Positions 25,515 through 33,682 of a DNA stretch of 64,000 nucleotides are shown here, piece after piece. The stretch is taken from the NCBI RefSeq assembly GCF_009729095.1, contig NZ_VTGX01000004.1:310001-374000 (forward strand), given 5' to 3'. The translations under genes and the position numbers were made by a program. Each line of letters opens with the position of its first letter. Within the stretch, counting starts at the first letter, position 1. Source of the stretch: Mycolicibacterium sp. CBMA 247. GTDB lineage: Bacteria > Actinomycetota > Actinomycetes > Mycobacteriales > Mycobacteriaceae. The notes beneath the pieces were generated by a model. It did no database searches. It was not told the DNA's origin and was given only the letters and a program-made list of their open reading frames with translations.

Positions 25515-26756
25515 TCAGCCCGGCAAGGTCGACGGGATCAGCGGCTCGTCGAGGAGCCGGCCGAAGCGCTGGGCCAGCGACACACCATCGGGCCGGGCGT
25601 CCAGCCACCCGCGCAACAGCCGGTAGCCCTCGACGTAGGTGCTGGTGTAGGCCCGCCACAACGGCGAGGACAGGAAGCGCAGCGTCTGCCGGGCCCGGTC
25701 GTCGTCGATCAGCATCCACCGCTTGAGGAACTCGACCACCTCGTCGACGTCACGATGCTCGTCGTGCAGCATCAGCGCCGCGTCCTGGCGCACATCGGCC
25801 AGCCCGGCCACCGCCTCGGAGATCGCCTCGGCGCGGTCTCCGTCGAACCGCAGCCCCAGGTCGGCGTAGATGTCGGCGGCCCATGCGCCCCAACCCGGCC
25901 CGACGATCGCATACAGCGCCAGGTCGGCCAGGCCCTCGGCCATCAGGCATTGCGGGGTGTTGACGAGGAATATCGTCTGTTCGGCTTGGCCATCCCGGGC
26001 CACCAATCCGGCCTCCTTGCGGCAGTGCTCGGTGTGATGGCCGGGGTAGGACTCGTGGGCCACCAGCCGGGGCAGGTTGGCCATCTGTTGTTTGAGGTCG
26101 GCGTTCACCGCGACGGTGGACTTGTAGTCACCCAGGTAGTAGTTGAATCCCGACCACGGTTTGTCGGTGACCACTTCGTAGGTGATGGTCTCGGTCTCGG
26201 GCAGCGGGTATGCGGCGCGGACCTTGTCGCGCAGGGCCGAAGAGAACGCGTGGATGCATTCCTCCAGTCGCGCCGGCGGGATCTCGTCTCCGGACCGGTG
26301 CGCCTGCATCCGCTCGGCCAGTGGGCCGGTGCCACCGAGGGCCTCGTCGAGTTTGGCGTGGGCCTGGCGGTACTTCTCCGGATCGCCCTTGCTGATCCGC
26401 ACGTCGAAGTAGGCCTGCACCTCGTCGACGAAACCGACCTGCTCACCGGCGAACTTGCGGCCTGCACAGTTCAGTGCCCGCAGGTGGGCCGCGATGTACT
26501 CGGCCCGGTCGCGGTCGAGGTCGTCGGGGATCTGGCCGATCAGCCGGTCGGCCTGACGGGCCAGCTCGGCAGGGTCGTGGACGGGCTCGTTCTCGACCGC
26601 CCGGCGCAGCTGCGGGTCACCGGTGAAGGAGTCGACGTAGCCGTCCTCAATGCGGTTGAAGCGCAGGCCGAGAAGTAGGTATTCGCGAATGAGACTGGCC
26701 GAATCTGTCACTGTGCCGGCTCCGCGGCCGGTCTGTATCTCCATCCCGTTACCCAT
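25515..26756 (-). CDS. DUF885 family protein (putative metallopeptidase)
   Basis: 413 residues from the ATG at 26756; an ATG at 26744 is also possible. DUF885 proteins are peptidase-like, and the AHESYPGHHTEH segment provides the expected HExxxH-type histidine/glutamate cluster, with a further MAEGLADLA glutamate motif downstream. The protein lacks a signal peptide. It is divergent from coaA, 30 bp apart. Substrate unknown; cytoplasmic peptide turnover is a guess. Confidence 0.85.
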   Translation of the reverse strand: MGNGMEIQTGRGAGTVTDSASLIREYLLLGLRFNRIEDGYVDSFTGDPQLRRAVENEPVHDPAELARQADRLIGQIPDDLDRDRAEYIAAHLRALNCAGRKFAGEQVGFVDEVQAYFDVRISKGDPEKYRQAHAKLDEALGGTGPLAERMQAHRSGDEIPPARLEECIHAFSSALRDKVRAAYPLPETETITYEVVTDKPWSGFNYYLGDYKSTVAVNADLKQQMANLPRLVAHESYPGHHTEHCRKEAGLVARDGQAEQTIFLVNTPQCLMAEGLADLALYAIVGPGWGAWAADIYADLGLRFDGDRAEAISEAVAGLADVRQDAALMLHDEHRDVDEVVEFLKRWMLIDDDRARQTLRFLSSPLWRAYTSTYVEGYRLLRGWLDARPDGVSLAQRFGRLLDEPLIPSTLPG

Positions 26757-26773
26757 GCCCACAACCGTAGATG

Positions 26774-26779
26774 TAAGAC
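26774..26779 (+). promoter_or_regulatory. -10 box, leaderless coaA
   Basis: TAAGAC, 7 nt before the coaA ATG at 26787, which places transcription start at the start codon. Confidence 0.45.
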
Positions 26780-26786
26780 TGACCGA

Positions 26787-27725
26787 ATGCCGCGGCCGAG
26801 CGAGCCGAGCCCCTATGTGGAGTTCGACCGAAGTCAATGGCGTGCACTGCGCATGTCGACACCGCTGAAACTCACCGAGGACGAACTGCTGCGCCTCCGG
26901 GGTATGGGCGAGAAACTCGACATTCTCGAGGTCGAAGAGGTCTACCTGCCCCTGGCCCGATTGATCCACCTTCAGGTGGCCGCCCGGCAGCGGTTGTTCG
27001 CCGCGACCGCTGAGTTCCTCGGTGAGCCACAGCAGAATCCGGACCGGCCGGTGCCGTTCGTCATCGGCGTCGCGGGCAGCGTGGCGGTCGGGAAATCGAC
27101 CACCGCCCGCGTGCTGCAGGCGCTGCTGGCCCGCTGGGGCCACCACCCCCGCGTCGATCTGGTCACCACCGACGGTTTCCTCTACCCCAACAACGAGCTC
27201 AACCGCCGGAACCTCATGCCCCGCAAGGGGTTCCCGGAAAGCTACGACCGGCGCGGGTTGATGCGGTTCGTCACGGCGGTGAAATCCGGCGCCGACGAGG
27301 TTTGTGCGCCGGTGTACTCACACCTGCTCTACGACATCGTGCCGGGCGAGAAGCAGGTGGTGCGGCATCCGGACATCCTGATTCTGGAAGGGCTCAACGT
27401 CCTGCAGACCGGGCCGGCACTGATGGTCTCGGACCTGTTCGACTTCTCGGTGTACGTCGACGCGCGCATCGAGGACATCGAGAAGTGGTACATCTCCCGG
27501 TTCCTGACGATGCGCTCGACGGCGTTCGCCGATCCGGCCTCACACTTCCACCACTATTCGACCCTGACCGATGATCAGGCCGTGTTCGCCGCACACGACA
27601 TCTGGCATTCCATCAACCGGCCCAACCTGATCGAGAACATCCTGCCGACCCGCCCGCGGGCCACCTTGGTGCTGCGCAAGGATGCCGACCATTCGATCAA
27701 CCGGTTGCGGCTGCGCAAGCTCTAG
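26787..27725 (+). CDS. coaA: Pantothenate kinase, type I
   Basis: 312 residues, full length. Walker A is GVAGSVAVGKS (94-104), followed by TTDGFLYPN and RKGFPESYD, both standard for bacterial PanK-I. It phosphorylates pantothenate, the committed step of coenzyme A synthesis, and is normally inhibited by CoA. The N-terminus (MPRPSEPSPYVEFDRSQWRAL) matches the mycobacterial enzyme, supporting the 26787 start. A hairpin follows 20 bp after the stop. Confidence 0.97.
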   Translation: MPRPSEPSPYVEFDRSQWRALRMSTPLKLTEDELLRLRGMGEKLDILEVEEVYLPLARLIHLQVAARQRLFAATAEFLGEPQQNPDRPVPFVIGVAGSVAVGKSTTARVLQALLARWGHHPRVDLVTTDGFLYPNNELNRRNLMPRKGFPESYDRRGLMRFVTAVKSGADEVCAPVYSHLLYDIVPGEKQVVRHPDILILEGLNVLQTGPALMVSDLFDFSVYVDARIEDIEKWYISRFLTMRSTAFADPASHFHHYSTLTDDQAVFAAHDIWHSINRPNLIENILPTRPRATLVLRKDADHSINRLRLRKL

Positions 27726-27744
27726 CCAGGGTTCACAACCGCGA

Positions 27745-27775
27745 ATCGCCCAGAACCACATGGGCTCTGGGCGAT
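27745..27775. terminator. Hairpin between coaA and a convergent membrane gene
   Basis: ATCGCCCAGA (27745-27754) pairs perfectly with TCTGGGCGAT (27766-27775). Lying between convergent genes, it can terminate both. Confidence 0.7.
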
Positions 27776-27786
27776 CCTGACGTCGA

Positions 27787-28200
27787 TCAGGCCGGGATCC
27801 GCCGGACCCCGACGTACTGCAGTTCGGCCATCGCCAGCGTGTAGATGCCGGTGCCGATGACGAACACGACGCCCGCGGTGGTGAGCGCCATGGTGAAGAC
27901 GGCGACCAGCGCGATCACCGTGCAGGTCGCATTGGCGATCACCGTGCCGATACCGGCGGGACGCACCCGCTCGATCCCGGCCAGGGCGAACACCGCGATG
28001 CCGTAGACGACCGAGAAGATGCCGACGCCGTACTCGACCGATTTCGGCAGCCCGGTGAGATCGGCGAACCACCCGGCCGCGGCCAGCAACGCGATCCCGC
28101 AGATGCCGACCACGACTGCGTCGAGCCGCATCGCCAGGCGCAGCAGCGAATCGGTCCCCTTCCTGGTGCCTGCGGATCCGGTGGCGGTGATGGCGGTCAT
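27787..28200 (-). CDS. Small four-helix membrane protein, paralogue A
   Basis: 137 residues with about four hydrophobic segments: near 25-50, 58-78, 83-105 and 108-128. The ATG at 28200 has AAGGAG just upstream. The N-terminal stretch DSLLRLAMRLDAVVVGICG is clearly related to DDSLLRFALRADATVCAAVG of the neighbouring gene, so the two are tandem paralogues. No family name is recognised and the function is unknown. Confidence 0.78.
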   Translation of the reverse strand: MTAITATGSAGTRKGTDSLLRLAMRLDAVVVGICGIALLAAAGWFADLTGLPKSVEYGVGIFSVVYGIAVFALAGIERVRPAGIGTVIANATCTVIALVAVFTMALTTAGVVFVIGTGIYTLAMAELQYVGVRRIPA

Positions 28201-28250
28201 GATTCTCCTTCTCTCGGGTGGTGTTTTCTTGATGGTTCCTGGCGGTGCAT

Positions 28251-28757
28251 TCACGGCGAGCGGTGGAGCGCAGTGCGGGGTGACGCGCCGTAACCTCTCG
28301 CGGCGGCACCCCGCACCGGCTCGGGATGGAGTCGCGCCAGACGGCGCACTCCGCGGTATTGCAGCCAGGCCAGTACTGCGGTGGCACTGACGAATCCGAT
28401 CACCAGGTCGATGCCGGTCCCGGTCAACGGCAACCAGCCGGTCACGATGGCAACGACCGTGGTGATCGCGAAGGCCACGTTGCCGGCGAGTACGGCGATG
28501 CCCACTCGCCGGACGCGCGGTGCGGCGGCCAGGACGTACAACAGCGCGCCGCAGCCGACCAGCCCGGCGCCGACGACCCACCCGGCGGTGGCCGACAGAC
28601 CCGCGATGCGGGCCAGTTGATCGGCGGCCATCGCCACCAGCAGGCCGACGGCTGCGCACACGGTGGCATCGGCACGCAGCGCGAAGCGCAGCAGGGAATC
28701 GTCCTGAACCGCTCCGGCTGTGGACTCGGTCAGCGGTCGGTGCAGGGTGGCGGTCAT
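28251..28757 (-). CDS. Small four-helix membrane protein, paralogue B
   Basis: 168 residues from the ATG at 28757 (GAGGAG upstream). It shares the DDSLLRFALRAD motif and four-helix pattern with paralogue A, and has a longer, arginine-rich cytoplasmic tail (about residues 135-168). The gene follows a 148-bp region with four CACTGC-type repeats that may control this pair. Function unknown. Confidence 0.76.
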   Translation of the reverse strand: MTATLHRPLTESTAGAVQDDSLLRFALRADATVCAAVGLLVAMAADQLARIAGLSATAGWVVGAGLVGCGALLYVLAAAPRVRRVGIAVLAGNVAFAITTVVAIVTGWLPLTGTGIDLVIGFVSATAVLAWLQYRGVRRLARLHPEPVRGAAARGYGASPRTALHRSP

Positions 28758-28804
28758 GTCGGGCTCCTCGGCGATGAGGGTGTCGATTGGTGGAACACCT
28801 CCGA

Positions 28805-28857
28805 CACTGCTCACCGAGCGCTGCCAGATCGACGCCAAACACTGCCAAGCACTGCCA
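28805..28857. repeat. Four CACTGCCA-like repeats upstream of the membrane pair
   Basis: Copies at 28805 (CACTGC), 28819 (CGCTGCCA), 28840 and 28850 (both CACTGCCA). Offsets of 14, 21 and 10 bp; the last two are near one and two helical turns. Suggests an array for a regulator upstream of the ATG at 28757. Confidence 0.5.
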
Positions 28858-28905
28858 TGCCCAGGTCAGCGGGATTTCTGGGTGGCGCGAACCGATCGGC
28901 CGGCT

Positions 28906-30279
28906 CTATCGGCCGGCGGGCCCGACCGCAGGCGCCAGGTCACCGCGCAGGTCCGTGGCGATCACCCGCGCCGCGGCGTTCTGCCAGTTGTGCAGTGAGC
29001 GCTGCGGCACCTCGGTGACGAGCCACTGCCAGGCCTGCCGGGCAACCGGATCCAGTCCGGCGGCGGTGGCGTTCTGTGCGTAGGCGCGGACCCCGACGAC
29101 GTAGGGGAAGTACAGCGAGTTGTAGTGGCGCCATTGCTCGGTGGTTCCGAAGGCGGAACCGTCGCGCGGCTTGAGCGCGGCTATGCGATCGGCGAGCAAC
29201 GCCTTGAGTTCGTTGGCCCGTTCCAGGGGTTGATCCGGTGCCCCGCGTTGCGCCAGCCGGGCATCGATGGTGGGCAGCGCGGTCAGCGGGCTGGCGACCA
29301 GTTTGGACAAATCGCCGTAATGGCCGAGGGCGCGTCGGGTGAGCCGGGTGAAGGCGTCGTCGTCGATGCCGCCCAGCGGGTGATCCGATCGCAGCGGCAA
29401 CGCGGCCTCGGTCTGGCGCAATGCTTCGCGGTCGGCACGCAGGTCGGGTGACCGGGAGAAGGCCAGCCGGTCGAACAGCCCGGCCAGCGGATCGGCCAGC
29501 ACCTCCACCGCGACCGCGACGGCCAGGCTGGTGAACAACAGGATCGTCATCACGGTGCGAGGAGTCCCGGCGTCCAGCACAGCCATCCCGATCAGGGCCT
29601 GGGCCGCGAACGGAACCGCGATGACCAGCGTGCCGATGATCGACCGGCGCATATCCGCGCGCAATGCCTGGCCTTCGTCGAAGGCGTCCCAGATCGCGAC
29701 CGCGACGCCGAGCAGCGCGACGTCGAATCCGGTGGAGGCCAGGGCCAGCCAACTGGGCACCAACCCGAGCGGGATCACCAGGATCGCGTTGCCCAGCGCG
29801 AAGAACAGCGTCGCGACGATGATGAAACCCACCACCGACCCGGGTTTGGCGCCGCCGAGCACGGCCTTGATCATGGCGCCCAGCGAGGACACCGAGATCA
29901 CCGCGAACATCACCCAGTGACCGGTGCGCAGCGGGCCGTCGACGCTGCCCGCGAGCCCCGCCCCGGCGAAGGCAAGGACCGCGACGGCGAAGATCGCCGC
30001 GATCTCACCGGCGCGGGACCGGAAGGTGTCGGCCGGACGGGCAAGCTCGACCATGACCGCAAACCAGGCGATACCCGGTAGCGCCACCAGATAGATCTCG
30101 ATGTGGCTGAGCACTTCCGAGCCGGTGACCAGTCGTACCGCGTCGAGCGCGACCACGACCGCGAAACTGGTCAGCCCGATCGCGGCAAGAACCAGGACGG
30201 GCTTACGCGGGTCGCGGGCGAGCAGGTAGAGACCCAGCCACCAGCTGAGCGTGAAGACCACTGCCGACAGCGCAGCCAT
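28906..30279 (-). CDS. Seven-helix-type membrane protein with C-terminal soluble domain
   Basis: 457 residues. Residues 1 to about 265 hold eight or so hydrophobic segments resembling the 7TM sensor modules found before signalling domains. A region rich in R/E follows, then a globular C-terminal part ending LHNWQNAAARVIATDLRG. No kinase, cyclase or enzyme motif is visible. It is encoded upstream of the two small membrane paralogues on the same strand. A sensor or receptor role is possible but not shown. Confidence 0.7.
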   Translation of the reverse strand: MAALSAVVFTLSWWLGLYLLARDPRKPVLVLAAIGLTSFAVVVALDAVRLVTGSEVLSHIEIYLVALPGIAWFAVMVELARPADTFRSRAGEIAAIFAVAVLAFAGAGLAGSVDGPLRTGHWVMFAVISVSSLGAMIKAVLGGAKPGSVVGFIIVATLFFALGNAILVIPLGLVPSWLALASTGFDVALLGVAVAIWDAFDEGQALRADMRRSIIGTLVIAVPFAAQALIGMAVLDAGTPRTVMTILLFTSLAVAVAVEVLADPLAGLFDRLAFSRSPDLRADREALRQTEAALPLRSDHPLGGIDDDAFTRLTRRALGHYGDLSKLVASPLTALPTIDARLAQRGAPDQPLERANELKALLADRIAALKPRDGSAFGTTEQWRHYNSLYFPYVVGVRAYAQNATAAGLDPVARQAWQWLVTEVPQRSLHNWQNAAARVIATDLRGDLAPAVGPAGR

Positions 30280-30333
30280 AGGGTCCAGTTTGGCATGACG
30301 ATGAGCGCTCGCGCGAAGAGCAGATGGCCCCGC

Positions 30334-31128
30334 TTATTTACCGAAGCGACGATGCCGGGCGATGTAATCGCGCAGTGCGCGCAGGAAGTCGACGCGACGG
30401 AAGGCCGGCCAGTACGCCTCGGTGAACCACATCTCCGAATATGCGCTCTGCCACAACAGGAATCCGCTGAGACGTTGCTCACCCGAGGTGCGGATGACGA
30501 GATCGGGGTCGGGCTGGCCGGAGGTGTAGAGGTTCTCCGAGATGCCCTCGACCGTGACCGCTTCCACGAGCTGGTCGGCCGTCGCACCGTTGGCCAGTTC
30601 CTTCGACAACAGTGAGCGCACCGCGTCGACGATCTCCTGACGTCCGCCGTAAGCGACCGCGACGTTCACATGAAAAGTCGCAGCGCTTGCCGGCGTCGTG
30701 CCTTCGACGGCCTCACGCAGCCGACGGGCCGGCTCCTCCCCCAGCAGCTCCAGGTCACCGACGGTGCGCACACTCCAGGTATTCGACGGGGCGCAGATCT
30801 CCTCGACGACGTCGGTGATGATCTCGATCAGGGCGGAGAGCTCTTCGGGGTCGCGTTGCAGGTTCTCGGTAGAGAGCAGATAGACCGTCGTCATCTCGAT
30901 GCCTGCGGCCTGGCACCAACGCAGCATCTCGGCGATCTTGGCCGCGCCCATCCGGTAGCCGATGCTGACGTCGTCGTAACCTGCGTCACGCGCCCAGCGG
31001 CGGTTGCCGTCACAGAGCACCGCGATATGGCGAGGCAGTTCGGATCTGGACTGCGCCAGCTCCTGACGCAACCGCATCTCGTAGAGCCGGTAGGCCGGTT
31101 CTTTGAGCCGCGGGGGAATGATGTCCAC
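30334..31128 (-). CDS. Short-chain cis-isoprenyl diphosphate synthase (Rv1086-like)
   Basis: 264 residues with the cis-prenyltransferase signature DGNRRWA (D40-G41-N42) and the C-terminal RTSGEQRLSGFLLWQSAYSE motif. Rv1086 makes (2Z,6E)-farnesyl diphosphate, the first step towards decaprenyl phosphate, which carries arabinogalactan precursors. GTG start at 31128. Sequence alone cannot fully fix chain length, but the position beside the hemolysin III gene is the Rv1086-Rv1085c arrangement. Confidence 0.92.
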   Translation of the reverse strand: MDIIPPRLKEPAYRLYEMRLRQELAQSRSELPRHIAVLCDGNRRWARDAGYDDVSIGYRMGAAKIAEMLRWCQAAGIEMTTVYLLSTENLQRDPEELSALIEIITDVVEEICAPSNTWSVRTVGDLELLGEEPARRLREAVEGTTPASAATFHVNVAVAYGGRQEIVDAVRSLLSKELANGATADQLVEAVTVEGISENLYTSGQPDPDLVIRTSGEQRLSGFLLWQSAYSEMWFTEAYWPAFRRVDFLRALRDYIARHRRFGK

Positions 31129-31185
31129 GAGAGTCCAGACTACTGTGAGCGTCGGGGTACACCATGGGTTGTCAATGGAGGTGAC

Positions 31186-31929
31186 ATGACCGCGCCGACC
31201 GGTAGCACCAAGCCCTATCGCTCAGCGGCCGCGATGAGCCGGCCCGCAGAAGACCTGCCCGAAGCTGTCGCCGAAGGCGTCGCCCAGTTCCTCGGCAAGC
31301 CACGCGCTCGCGGCTGGATCCACGTGTACTCGGCAGTCATCGCGTTCATCGCCGGTGCGGCGCTGGTGTCGGTGTCGTGGTCGGTGGAATCCACCCGCGC
31401 GGGTCTGGCCACGCTGCTCTACACGTTCACGATCGTGGCGATGTTCACCGTCAGCGGCACCTACCACCGGGTGAACTGGAAATCCGAGAATTCCCGCAAA
31501 TGGATGAAGCGCCTGGATCATTCGATGATCTTCATCTTCATCGCCGGCAGCTACACCCCGTTCGCGCTGCTGGCCCTGCCCGAATCCAAAGGCATGGTGC
31601 TGTTCTGGATCGTGTGGGGCGGGGCGATCGCGGGCGTGCTGCTCAAGATGTTCTGGCCGTCGGCGCCACGCTGGCTCGGGGTGCCGCTCTACATCCTGTT
31701 GGGCTGGGTAGCGGCCTGGTTCATCGGGCCGATCATGCACGGCGCCGGTGTGGCCGCGGTGGTGCTCCTGATCGTCGGCGGTGCGCTCTACAGCATCGGC
31801 GGGGTGCTCTATGCACTCAAGTGGCCCAACCCCTGGCCGACCACCTTCGGCCATCACGAGTTCTTCCACGCCTGCACGGCGGTAGCGGCGATCTGCCACT
31901 ACATCGCCATGTGGTTCGCCGTCTTCTGA
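31186..31929 (+). CDS. Hemolysin III / PAQR-type membrane protein (Rv1085c-like)
   Basis: 247 residues, about seven transmembrane segments. It keeps the conserved PAQR acidic/histidine residues: GTYHRVNW, RLDHSMIFIFIAGSYTP, and HHEFFHACTAVAAICHY near the C-terminus. The start at 31186 follows GGAGG closely. PAQR proteins are proposed metal-dependent membrane hydrolases; the name hemolysin III is historical. Confidence 0.93.
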   Translation: MTAPTGSTKPYRSAAAMSRPAEDLPEAVAEGVAQFLGKPRARGWIHVYSAVIAFIAGAALVSVSWSVESTRAGLATLLYTFTIVAMFTVSGTYHRVNWKSENSRKWMKRLDHSMIFIFIAGSYTPFALLALPESKGMVLFWIVWGGAIAGVLLKMFWPSAPRWLGVPLYILLGWVAAWFIGPIMHGAGVAAVVLLIVGGALYSIGGVLYALKWPNPWPTTFGHHEFFHACTAVAAICHYIAMWFAVF

Positions 31930-31962
31930 TTGCTCGAGCTGTTCCCCAGCACCGCGCGTACG

Positions 31963-33054
31963 TCACACCACGGCGGCGCAGGCGTGATCGACCACTTTGG
32001 TGAGGTTGGCAGCCGCGTCGGCAAGTCCTCGATCCGCCGGCACATAGGTAGGTAATGCCAGCGCATGAGCCCGCAGATACTGCGCAGACAACACGGCGAA
32101 ATCCTCGGCAATCGGATTATTGCTGCGCCGGCTCAATTGTTCTGATCCGTCGGCGAATCCAGTGTTGAGCGATGCGGTGGCGTCACCGGCCGATTGCTGA
32201 TCGTAAGTCCAGTCGACCGCAGGCGCCTGCCAGTCAGCGTCGCTCCAATCTGCCATCGAAGACCGGTAGTTCGTCGACATCGGCGCCCACTCGGCACAAA
32301 TCGAGGGATTATCGGCCATCAGAGTCCGGCGATTGAGCCCGATCGAGGCCGGTAGCGGATTCGACGGCGGGAGCGCAGCCGCCGTCAACGGCGCCCGGGC
32401 CTGCGCCGAACCCGAGATGGCCGCACCACAGATACTCGACGCCGCGCCGACCAATGCGTCGGCCGTGCGGGTCACTTCGATGTCGGCCGCCTGGTATTGC
32501 GGTATGCGATTGATCAATTCCTGGGCGTAGGCAATCAGCTGTTCGTACACCTCGCGCATGACGCGATGCGGCGTCGCCCGCACCAGGCCGCTGGTCTGCA
32601 CCGCGACGCTGCCCATGGCTCTGGCGACCGCGGTATACATCGCCGCTTGTTCTGGCGACCATTCGACTGCAGGTATCGACCCGTCGCGATCGAACCACAG
32701 GACCCGGTTCTGCAGGTCGACCAATGCGGCACTTATCCGGGTCCACTCCGCACACGTCGGGTCGTCGGTGACTAGGGACACCGCACCCATATCCCCGGCG
32801 CTGGCCCACCGGGTGTCGGGCGTGATCGCCGCCGCCTCTCGAATGGTGTCACCGGCATCGCGCTGGCGGGAGAAGAGCATGCTCGCCACCACGGCCAGCA
32901 CGATCGCCACAACCACCGAGGTAGCGCCGAGCAGCCAAGTCAACTTTCGCTGCCGCGACGGCGGACGACTTGCGATCGAATCCGCAGCTCCCTCGGACGG
33001 CAAAGCGTCGTCCGGTTCGCCTTCATCTCCGGTCGCCGCACCCGGCAAACTCAT
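31963..33054 (-). CDS. Membrane-anchored protein of unknown function
   Basis: 363 residues from the ATG at 33054 (GAAGGT upstream); a GTG at 33060 is in frame. An acidic N-terminus is followed by RQRKLTW and one transmembrane helix (about 40-62). The rest is outside: an alpha-helical region with several tryptophans and cysteines (CAEWTRIS, CGAA, CAEW, CAAVV). The pattern resembles the type II anchored helical proteins common in mycobacteria. No family is recognised. Confidence 0.78.
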   Translation of the reverse strand: MSLPGAATGDEGEPDDALPSEGAADSIASRPPSRQRKLTWLLGATSVVVAIVLAVVASMLFSRQRDAGDTIREAAAITPDTRWASAGDMGAVSLVTDDPTCAEWTRISAALVDLQNRVLWFDRDGSIPAVEWSPEQAAMYTAVARAMGSVAVQTSGLVRATPHRVMREVYEQLIAYAQELINRIPQYQAADIEVTRTADALVGAASSICGAAISGSAQARAPLTAAALPPSNPLPASIGLNRRTLMADNPSICAEWAPMSTNYRSSMADWSDADWQAPAVDWTYDQQSAGDATASLNTGFADGSEQLSRRSNNPIAEDFAVLSAQYLRAHALALPTYVPADRGLADAAANLTKVVDHACAAVV

Positions 33055-33175
33055 CAGCACACCTTCACGCCATAAACAAAACGGGTTACGAGACAGGACG
33101 GAAACGTTGGCAAAAACAATGCACTGCGCTCCGTTTCAGCACGATGCTAACCGAGCCAATTCCGAACCGAAAGAC

Positions 33176-33209
33176 AATGGGCCCCGCCGCGGCGCGGCAG
33201 AGGCCCATT
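33176..33209. terminator. Hairpin downstream of the KSI-like gene
   Basis: AATGGGCC (33176-33183) pairs with GGCCCATT (33202-33209) around a GC-rich inner segment. It ends 27 bp beyond the KSI-like stop on the minus strand. Confidence 0.55.
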
Positions 33210-33236
33210 CATGGCTCATTCAGAACCGGGAAAAAT

Positions 33237-33611
33237 TCACAGCTGCGTGATGTCGGCCGCCGACCAGTAGGCCTTCATCGAGGTGATCTGCCCGTCGGCG
33301 TTGAACGTCATGACCTCGATGGGCTCGATGCGCATCGCCCCGGCGACGGTGATGGCGAACAGGAACGCGGCTTCGTGTCCACCCGGGCGGAACTGCAGCA
33401 GCTCGGTTGTGAGTTCGCCACCCGCCGCAGTCAGGTTCTTGTAGAAGCCCTCGATGGCCTGGCGCCCGATGTGAACCTCACCGCTGCCCACCGGATCCTC
33501 GAGCGTCGCGTCGTCGGCGTACAGCGCGGCGACGTCGGCCGCGGAACCGCCCGCAACGGTATCGAGGTAACGCTTGACGAAGGACTCAAGGGCTGCGGCA
33601 TCGTGGCTCAT
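33237..33611 (-). CDS. Ketosteroid isomerase-like (SnoaL fold) protein
   Basis: 124 residues aligning end to end with bacterial Delta5-3-ketosteroid isomerase: RYLDTVAGGSAADVAALYADDATLEDPVG has the catalytic Tyr15 and Asp39 positions (Tyr14 and Asp38 in the classic enzyme). The third active-site residue, Asp99, is replaced by Glu99 in EPIEVMTF. The enzyme shifts a double bond in 3-oxo-Delta5-steroids; whether the Glu variant still does so is unknown. It lies 65 bp before the YyaL-type gene. Confidence 0.85.
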   Translation of the reverse strand: MSHDAAALESFVKRYLDTVAGGSAADVAALYADDATLEDPVGSGEVHIGRQAIEGFYKNLTAAGGELTTELLQFRPGGHEAAFLFAITVAGAMRIEPIEVMTFNADGQITSMKAYWSAADITQL

Positions 33612-33639
33612 GGCCGCGAGGCTACACGGCGGCACTTCT

Positions 33640-33682
33640 GCCGTCCGGCGGTTCACCGCGTGGCCGTCCGGCCGTTCACCGC
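33640..33682. repeat. 20-bp direct repeat before the KSI-like gene
   Basis: Copies 33640-33659 and 33663-33682 differ at one base (19/20), 23 bp apart. The second copy contains the stop codon of the YyaL-type gene. Confidence 0.7.
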
